A DNA stretch of 64,000 nucleotides. Origin: an uncultured Bacteroidales bacterium. Its GTDB lineage: Bacteria; Bacteroidota; Bacteroidia; Bacteroidales; Bacteroidaceae. This document shows positions 59,177-64,000 of the stretch, piece by piece (the first letter of the stretch is position 1; every line of letters starts with the position of its first letter). The notes under the pieces are model-generated. The model was given only the letters and a program-made list of their open reading frames with translations. It was not told the origin of the DNA and ran no database searches. The DNA lies in contig CACYHW010000004.1 in NCBI GenBank assembly GCA_902774335.1, forward strand, positions 76,478 through 140,477, in the 5' to 3' direction. The position numbers were made by a program, and so were the translations under genes.

Positions 59177-60235
59177 GATGTATTGGTCCAGCAGGACCAG
59201 AGCCGTGAGTGCCTCCACTACCGGAACGGCACGCGGAACAACGCACGGATCATGACGTCCCTTGGCGGCGATCGTGGTCTCACGACCGTCACGGGTTACG
59301 GTCTGCTGCTCGCGGCCTATTGTGGGGGTGGGCTTGAATGCCACGCGGAATCTTATAGGCTGACCATTACTGATACCTCCCTGAATACCTCCGCTGTGAT
59401 TTGTCTTTGTTGATACCTGCCCGTTTTCCAGACAGAAAGCGTCATTATGCTCCGATCCGCGCTGTGCAGCGGCTGCGAATCCGTCGCCGTACTCGAATGC
59501 CTTGGCTGCGTTTATGCCCAGCATGGCTTTTGCCAGTGAGGCCTCAAGCTTGTCAAATACGGGATTGCCTATACCTGCCGGCAGACCGCGAACTACGCAT
59601 GTCACGCATCCTCCGGTGGAATCCTGTTCCGTGCGGAGTTGCTTGATATACTCCTCCATCTTTGATGCCAGTTCACCGTCCGGGCAACGGACAACGTTGC
59701 TCTCAGCCATGACAGTGGTGTAGTCCATGTCATTTGCGGGGTTGGTGGAGAACGGGCCTATCTGTGATGTGAATGCGGTAATCTGAAGTGAGGGGATGAA
59801 CTTGCGCATCGCCAGGGTGGCAAGTGCACCGGCTACGCATATGGGTGCGGTCACGCGGGCCGATGAGCGTCCGCCGCCGCGCCAGTCGCGTATGCCGTAG
59901 CGCTGTTCCCAGGCATAATCGGCATGTGACGGACGGAACAGGTCCTTGAGTTCATCGTAATCCGATGAGTGCTGGTCGTTGTTGCGTATGATAAAAGCTA
60001 TGGGCGCTCCGGTCGATACACCGTCAAGCAGTCCTGACAGGAACTCAACCTCGTCTTTTTCCTGACGGCCGGTGGTCACGGTGCTCTGTCCGGGACGGCG
60101 GCGCTGCATGCACTCGCGTACATAGTCAAGGTCGACGGTAATCCCTGCGGGGAATCCGTCCAGTACACCACCTATGGCGGGGCCGTGGCTCTCGCCGAAA
60201 GTGGTCAGTGTGAGAAGTTGGCCCAAAGTATTCAT
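59165..60235 (-). CDS. aroC: Chorismate synthase
   Basis: FMN-dependent last step of the shikimate pathway (EPSP to chorismate), 356 residues. Signature segments: TFGESHGPAIGGVLDGFPAGI at the N-terminus, the RPGQSTVTTGRQEKDEVEFLSG region, RPSHADYAWEQRYGIRDWRGGGRSSAR, and GGIQGGISNGQPI. It is transcribed with the FKBP gene upstream, six bases away. Confidence 0.97.
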   Translation of the reverse strand: MNTLGQLLTLTTFGESHGPAIGGVLDGFPAGITVDLDYVRECMQRRRPGQSTVTTGRQEKDEVEFLSGLLDGVSTGAPIAFIIRNNDQHSSDYDELKDLFRPSHADYAWEQRYGIRDWRGGGRSSARVTAPICVAGALATLAMRKFIPSLQITAFTSQIGPFSTNPANDMDYTTVMAESNVVRCPDGELASKMEEYIKQLRTEQDSTGGCVTCVVRGLPAGIGNPVFDKLEASLAKAMLGINAAKAFEYGDGFAAAAQRGSEHNDAFCLENGQVSTKTNHSGGIQGGISNGQPIRFRVAFKPTPTIGREQQTVTRDGRETTIAAKGRHDPCVVPRAVPVVEALTALVLLDQYISSK

Positions 60236-60241
60236 ATCGGA

Positions 60242-60802
60242 TTATTTTTTGCAGTCTCCGTCGCAGTTGCAGTCACCTCCATTGCAGTCGCCGCCGCTGC
60301 AACCACCGCCGCAGCCCTTGCATTTGGGGTGCAGGATGGCGTCAATCTCCTCCTGTGTGGCAGGACGTGACTCCAGAATGACTCCCTTGAAGGTCAGGTC
60401 CTCACCTGCCAGGGGATGGTTCAGGTCAACTGTGACCTTATCGTCGGTAATATTTGTTACAGTAGCGTTGAATGTCTGCTGACCGTCGCTCAGGGGAATG
60501 ATTGCGCCAACCTTTACATGCTCGTCATCGAACACGCCGTCGCGCAGGAAAATACCCTTGTCCAGGTCCAGGACGTTCTCCTTGCTGTATTCTCCGTAAG
60601 CCTGAGCCGAGGGAATCTCGAATTCAAAGCTTTCGCCTACGTTCTTTGAACCTACGTTGTTTTCAAAAAGGTCCAGTGCATAACCTATGCCGGTGATGAA
60701 GGTAAAAGGTCTTTCACGTGTAGCGCTCTCGTACTTGTACAACTTGCCGTCTGCGTCTTTGAGCATCAGGTCATAGGTAAGGCTGATGAATTTCTTTTCC
60801 AT
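60242..60802 (-). CDS. SlyD-like FKBP peptidyl-prolyl isomerase with cysteine-rich tail
   Basis: Cytoplasmic PPIase/chaperone of 186 residues. The split FKBP domain surrounds an insert-in-flap domain (AQAYGEYSKENVLDLDKGIFL ... VTVDLNHPLAGEDLTF, a SlyD hallmark). The C-terminal 29 residues contain eight cysteines with glycines and aspartates (HPKCKGCGGGC...DCNCDGDCKK), a metal-binding tail comparable to the His/Cys-rich tail of E. coli SlyD, which handles nickel. Here the ligands are almost all Cys. It is first in a two-gene operon with aroC. Confidence 0.9.
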   Translation of the reverse strand: MEKKFISLTYDLMLKDADGKLYKYESATRERPFTFITGIGYALDLFENNVGSKNVGESFEFEIPSAQAYGEYSKENVLDLDKGIFLRDGVFDDEHVKVGAIIPLSDGQQTFNATVTNITDDKVTVDLNHPLAGEDLTFKGVILESRPATQEEIDAILHPKCKGCGGGCSGGDCNGGDCNCDGDCKK

Positions 60803-60818
60803 TTCTAATTATTTGCTG

Positions 60819-60826
60819 CAAAGGTA
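60819..60826 (-). promoter_or_regulatory. -7 promoter element for the FKBP-aroC operon
   Basis: Minus-strand TACCTTTG (TAnnTTTG) lies 16 bases before the ATG. The left 29-bp repeat begins 15 bases further upstream and so covers the expected -33 region. Confidence 0.55.
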
Positions 60827-60841
60827 GTGATAATTTGGGAG

Positions 60842-60870
60842 GTGACACAATAGGGACAGTCCCTTCCGTG
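60842..60870 (+). repeat. Left copy of a 29-bp inverted repeat flanking an AT-rich gene
   Basis: It starts GTGACACAATAGGGAC and is identical over 29 bases to the reverse complement of 62378-62406. The core AGGGAC-A-GTCCCT is itself a near-perfect palindrome. Confidence 0.95.
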
Positions 60871-60955
60871 CCATTTTATAGATAATTCTTTGATAATAAG
60901 AAGTATTATATGTAAATTGCGCTCAATTCATTCATTCTTATTATACATTGTTATT

Positions 60956-62377
60956 ATGAAAATGAAAGATTTAAGGCTAAGAGTAGTAATAACATTGCTT
61001 TTGCTGCTGGGACTGCCCATTTGGGCGGCGGGACAGGATCAGATAAGTTCTGAGACCTTCTTTATATATGGTTACGATGCGGACAGTAGGCCTTTCTTTC
61101 CTAAAGCAAGTGATATCTATCCTATTGAAATCTGTTTTTTAGAGGATGAATTTACTGTCAGGAAAAACTCTGATGTCTCAAAAACCGAGTTAGAGTCTTT
61201 GGTGACGAGGTTTCTTCCGGACGCTCAGTTTGAATGGTATAGCCAGGCTGCGGATGTTTGTTCGGTAATATCCGAAAATGAAGAATTAGACAATGTAATT
61301 GATAATCTTTTGGAAAATGATACTGTTCTATTTGCTCAAAAGATGTGGCTCAGGAAAGTATATATGGACCTGATGAGCTTGTATCCGGTAAGCGAGGTCG
61401 CTACTTATGGATTTGATGGTGAGATATGGTTCTCATGTCTAAGTGATGAAAATGCGAATATGGCCTATTCCCTTTTCGAGTCAATAGGTCTCGAGATTTC
61501 TTATCAGAGTGACAATAGATCGGGTTACGTTATGATTCAAAAGGGGATGGATGTTATTAATATCGCAAACCAGTTACATGAATCCGGATACTTCCTTATA
61601 GCCACTCCAAATAAGTTATATCGTGTCCGGGAAATGACCGTTCAAACAGTTGACAAAGAAAGTCTCCCGTATTATTACGACTACAACAGTAAGAAGTACT
61701 TGTATCTCCTTCCTGACAGATTTATGGTGGAAAAAGATGCATTGACCGATAAGACCGCAGTGGAAACTATAATTAAGAATCATCTTGCAGAAGCGGATAT
61801 AATATGGGATAATGATAGTATGTGTACTGTTATTACATATCCCGAGTGTGTAGAAAATGCAATGTACGCTCTTTCTCAAGAGAAATCAGTTCAAAGGTTA
61901 AGTCGGAAATATATTAAAGAAGGTATTTATGAAGAAACTCTAAAGTTAGGGGATAAGAATCCTGATAGTTTTGGTCTTGATGGAAAACTGTTATTATCCT
62001 TTAAGGAGAATATCTCCAAAGATGATAAGGATGGAGTTATTCGGGATTACAATCTCCATTTAGTAGCTAGCGGCAGGTCTTATGGCAAATATGAAGTTCC
62101 AGACAATTTGGATGTGCTAGAAGTCTGCAGAAGTATATTTGAAACGGGTCTGGTAGAGTATTGTGAACCCAATACTACATACATAGCAAAATTGATTTTC
62201 ATTGATCCTTCGTCAAGTACCACAGGCGTTGAACCCATAGAAGATGTAACAGAGGTAAAGACTGAGTATTATAATCTGCTTGGCCGTCGTATGGAAGAGC
62301 CTTCCGGCCTGACAATCAAAGTAACACATTACAGCAACGGAACTATACGTTCTGAAAAGCAATTGTTTGAAAAGTGA
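60956..62377 (+). CDS. AT-rich secreted protein of unknown function, bracketed by inverted repeats
   Basis: 473 residues from the ATG at 60956; a TTG at 60890 is rejected because the ATG gives a normal signal peptide (LRVVITLLLLLGLPIWAAG). The mature part seems to contain two related units (about residues 35-205 and 215-425). Each has a strand-helix-strand stretch that begins near DRFMVEK or EDEFTVRK, and the second ends SIFETGLVEYCEPNTTY, reminiscent of subtilase prodomains (TGLVEYAEPN). No protease domain follows. The tail (YYNLLGRRMEEPSGLTIKV ... IRSEKQLFEK) resembles Bacteroidota sorting-like C-termini. Base composition is clearly more AT-rich than its neighbours, and it is flanked by the 29-bp repeats, both pointing to transfer. 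Confidence 0.7.
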   Translation: MKMKDLRLRVVITLLLLLGLPIWAAGQDQISSETFFIYGYDADSRPFFPKASDIYPIEICFLEDEFTVRKNSDVSKTELESLVTRFLPDAQFEWYSQAADVCSVISENEELDNVIDNLLENDTVLFAQKMWLRKVYMDLMSLYPVSEVATYGFDGEIWFSCLSDENANMAYSLFESIGLEISYQSDNRSGYVMIQKGMDVINIANQLHESGYFLIATPNKLYRVREMTVQTVDKESLPYYYDYNSKKYLYLLPDRFMVEKDALTDKTAVETIIKNHLAEADIIWDNDSMCTVITYPECVENAMYALSQEKSVQRLSRKYIKEGIYEETLKLGDKNPDSFGLDGKLLLSFKENISKDDKDGVIRDYNLHLVASGRSYGKYEVPDNLDVLEVCRSIFETGLVEYCEPNTTYIAKLIFIDPSSSTTGVEPIEDVTEVKTEYYNLLGRRMEEPSGLTIKVTHYSNGTIRSEKQLFEK

Positions 62378-62406
62378 CACGGAAGGGACTGTCCCTATTG
62401 TGTCAC
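62374..62406. repeat. Right copy of the 29-bp inverted repeat, itself palindromic
   Basis: Outer arms GTGACAC (62374-62380) and GTGTCAC (62400-62406) pair perfectly around the inner AGGGAC-T-GTCCCT stem. TGA at 62375-62377 ends the plus-strand gene, and the TGA complement at 62403-62405 ends the minus-strand gene. Confidence 0.95.
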
Positions 62407-64000
62407 TTGAGGTTCTTTAGGGGAACGGCCGATGAGGCGTTGGGCGCGTCGTTGCGGGTTATCAGGGAGATGGTGGGAGCCAGTACACTCACCGAGATGG
62501 GCTCGTGGTTGATTTCGGCCCTGATACCGTTGCCGTACAGGATCATGGGGAAGGGCTTGGCTACCGGCTTGCGGTAGAACACGGTACCCTCCTTTTCGTC
62601 CGATATGCCCCAACCGGGAATGGCGTCAATGATGATGTCGCCCGACCAGGCGGTATTGAGTCCGTTGCGTTTGCGCACAGCCTCCATATCCGGAACCGTG
62701 GACATCAGGTCACGCATAAGCAGCACGCTCCTGATGCCGGTTACCTGTACCAGCAGGTCCACGCAGTTGGCCAGCACCTCGTGCAGTGCCAGCCCCTTAT
62801 CCTCAATAAGGTTGTGGTTAAGGTAGATATGGTTGCGGTGAAAAGTGCGTACCCATGTGCCGCTGCCGTATTTGGCCGACAGGTACAGGCTGAGCAGTGC
62901 GGTTGCGCGCTCCATGCTCACCTGACCGGTGGGGATGCGTGTGCCGCCCAGTTCGGGAGCGGCGTTCTCCACATAACCGGTTGAGGTAAGGAAAAAGAGC
63001 ACATTGTCAAGTCCCACGCTTGCCACAATGGTATTGATAAGCTCCTCGATGTTCTGATCCAGACGGATGTAGATATCCTGCTGCTCGATTGACCACAAGG
63101 TGTTGGGAGTATGCTTGAAGTTACCGGCATAGTAGGTAAGCGTAAGCAGGTCGGGGGTATCGTCCTTACCCAGTTCCATCTCCTGGACCGATGCCAGCGC
63201 CATATTGGTAATACGGTCGTTGGCGAAGGGGGTGGTGCGCCAGTCCCACACGTCGTTCTTGCGCAGCGGGTATGAGAATGGGCGGTAGCGCTCGTGGTCC
63301 GATACGGGTATGTACATGCTTGTAGAGAGTGCGGGGCGCCAGTCCACATTGTCCCATGTGCTGTCATTGCGGGCGTTGACCCATTCGGGCAGGTAACCGT
63401 AATAGGTCGAGGTGCTCCATCGGGCGTCGTTGTCGTTCATCCAGATAACCACGTCGGGGTCGTGTCCCCCGGCCAGAATGGCGGCATCCCTCTCGATGGC
63501 TATGGAGCAAACCTTGGAGCGGTTGGCCGAACCCAGCTTCATCTCATCGGCCAGATTGGTTGCCAGAAGTTTGCCGGGCGACGACATCTCGATGGTGTTG
63601 ATGCCCTTATAGTTGCTGTCGTCTACGGGTGACGAGGGCATGAGAGTCTTGGGGTTCATCCATCGGCCGGCCACAATTCCGTGCTGGAAGGGTGATGCTC
63701 CGGTATGTATTGATGCCACGGCCGATGCACGGTCCATGTCGTCATAGTCAAATGTGGTGTTGGGGCGGTTGTATCCGTCGGTCCACAGGCGTTTCAGTCC
63801 GCCGCTTCTCATGATGGGCAGCATGCGCTCCAGACACTCCTCGTCAAGCTGGTCAACAACTATACCTACCACAAGCTTGGGACTCTTTTCGGGTTTGGCG
63901 TTGAGCGGCACGGAGAGTGACAGTGCAGCCAGTATTATGGTGATGCGCCATGTGTGGGGTTTGGGCTGAGGGTCCTGGCGCAGTCCCGATGTGAGCTGAA
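62403..64000 (-). CDS. Alkaline-phosphatase-fold (PafA-like) secreted protein, metal ligands lost, 5' partial
   Basis: The frame remains open to the right window edge, and an in-frame signal-peptide-like stretch (WRITIILAALSLSVPLNA) lies just before the GTG at 63911, so the true start is outside the window. The N-part matches PafA-type phosphatases: VVGIVVDQLDEE (metal Asp), GGLKRLWTDGY, SAVASIHTGASPFQHGI. The later ligand motifs are altered. Where the family has FLTADHG it has FLTSTGYVE. The histidine of the late HxPL-type motif is replaced (RKPVAKPFPMILYGNGI), and the D-x3-H block reads YAGNFKHTP. The fold is probably kept but two-zinc catalysis is unlikely. The C-terminus (LAPTISLITRNDAPNASS) looks complete. 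Confidence 0.75.
   Translation of the reverse strand, partial: QLTSGLRQDPQPKPHTWRITIILAALSLSVPLNAKPEKSPKLVVGIVVDQLDEECLERMLPIMRSGGLKRLWTDGYNRPNTTFDYDDMDRASAVASIHTGASPFQHGIVAGRWMNPKTLMPSSPVDDSNYKGINTIEMSSPGKLLATNLADEMKLGSANRSKVCSIAIERDAAILAGGHDPDVVIWMNDNDARWSTSTYYGYLPEWVNARNDSTWDNVDWRPALSTSMYIPVSDHERYRPFSYPLRKNDVWDWRTTPFANDRITNMALASVQEMELGKDDTPDLLTLTYYAGNFKHTPNTLWSIEQQDIYIRLDQNIEELINTIVASVGLDNVLFFLTSTGYVENAAPELGGTRIPTGQVSMERATALLSLYLSAKYGSGTWVRTFHRNHIYLNHNLIEDKGLALHEVLANCVDLLVQVTGIRSVLLMRDLMSTVPDMEAVRKRNGLNTAWSGDIIIDAIPGWGISDEKEGTVFYRKPVAKPFPMILYGNGIRAEINHEPISVSVLAPTISLITRNDAPNASSAVPLKNLK

Noticed and set aside
60842-62406. Inverted-repeat-bounded segment considered as a complete insertion sequence
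   Set aside because: The only gene inside encodes a signal-peptide protein with no transposase motif, so it can be at most a non-autonomous element.
63909-63911. GTG as the true start of the phosphatase-fold gene
   Set aside because: The frame is open further upstream and encodes a signal-peptide-like hydrophobic segment ending at this point, so the gene most likely starts beyond the window.

Overview
The window is a gene-dense stretch of a Bacteroidales chromosome (Bacteroides/Prevotella-like, moderate GC). The evidence is a fused MurF-alanine racemase, GroEL with a C-terminal GGM tail, AsnA-type asparagine synthetase, a GH97 enzyme, many lipoproteins and SPI signal peptides, and the Bacteroidota promoter -7 element TAnnTTTG just upstream of many starts with no Shine-Dalgarno motif. 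Most of the window is core genome. I see no rRNA, CRISPR array, integrase, transposase or SusC/SusD pair. There is one tRNA gene.

Layout. 1-6 kb: the 3' half of groEL with its terminator, a lipoprotein esterase, then a tight plus-strand operon purN-deoD-lipoprotein-prmC-recX-comF. 6-14.5 kb: a large palindromic intergenic element, queA, a HAD phosphatase, etfB-etfA-acyl-CoA dehydrogenase, a MATE transporter and an M20 deacylase. 14.5-16.7 kb: a candidate structured small RNA with its own promoter and terminator, then an ABC-type ATPase and a DUF4435/TOPRIM protein that resemble the AriA/AriB pair of PARIS anti-phage systems. 16.6-21.3 kb (minus): dxs-trkA-trkH, overlapping head to tail. 21.5-32.2 kb: murF-alr, then a carbohydrate cluster (hexuronate-type MFS, aldo/keto reductase, GPH transporter, GH94 phosphorylase, tandem-domain esterase). 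32.1-34 kb (minus): dnaA-folB. 34.3-42.2 kb (minus): two tandem copies of a two-gene module (polytopic membrane protein plus beta-propeller lipoprotein with a CxxCH motif), ending in an N-acetylmuramoyl-alanine amidase. 42.3-60 kb: GH2 beta-galactosidase, HD hydrolase, LptD-like protein, asnA, a hairpin/7-bp repeat block, ung, tRNA-Arg, a beta-barrel protein, GH97, a DUF4923-like lipoprotein, lysS, gpsA, pgi, and a beta-phosphoglucomutase-like HAD. 59-64 kb: aroC and a SlyD-like FKBP (minus), an AT-rich secreted-protein gene bracketed by a perfect 29-bp inverted repeat, and an alkaline-phosphatase-fold protein that has lost its metal ligands and runs off the right edge.

The best candidates for undescribed biology are (i) the duplicated membrane-protein/CxxCH-lipoprotein module, (ii) the inverted-repeat-bracketed AT-rich gene, whose palindromic repeat supplies stop codons to two converging genes, (iii) the PARIS-like ATPase-TOPRIM pair with an RNA element in front of it, and (iv) the multibranched palindrome before queA.

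All family assignments come from reading motifs; no database search was run.
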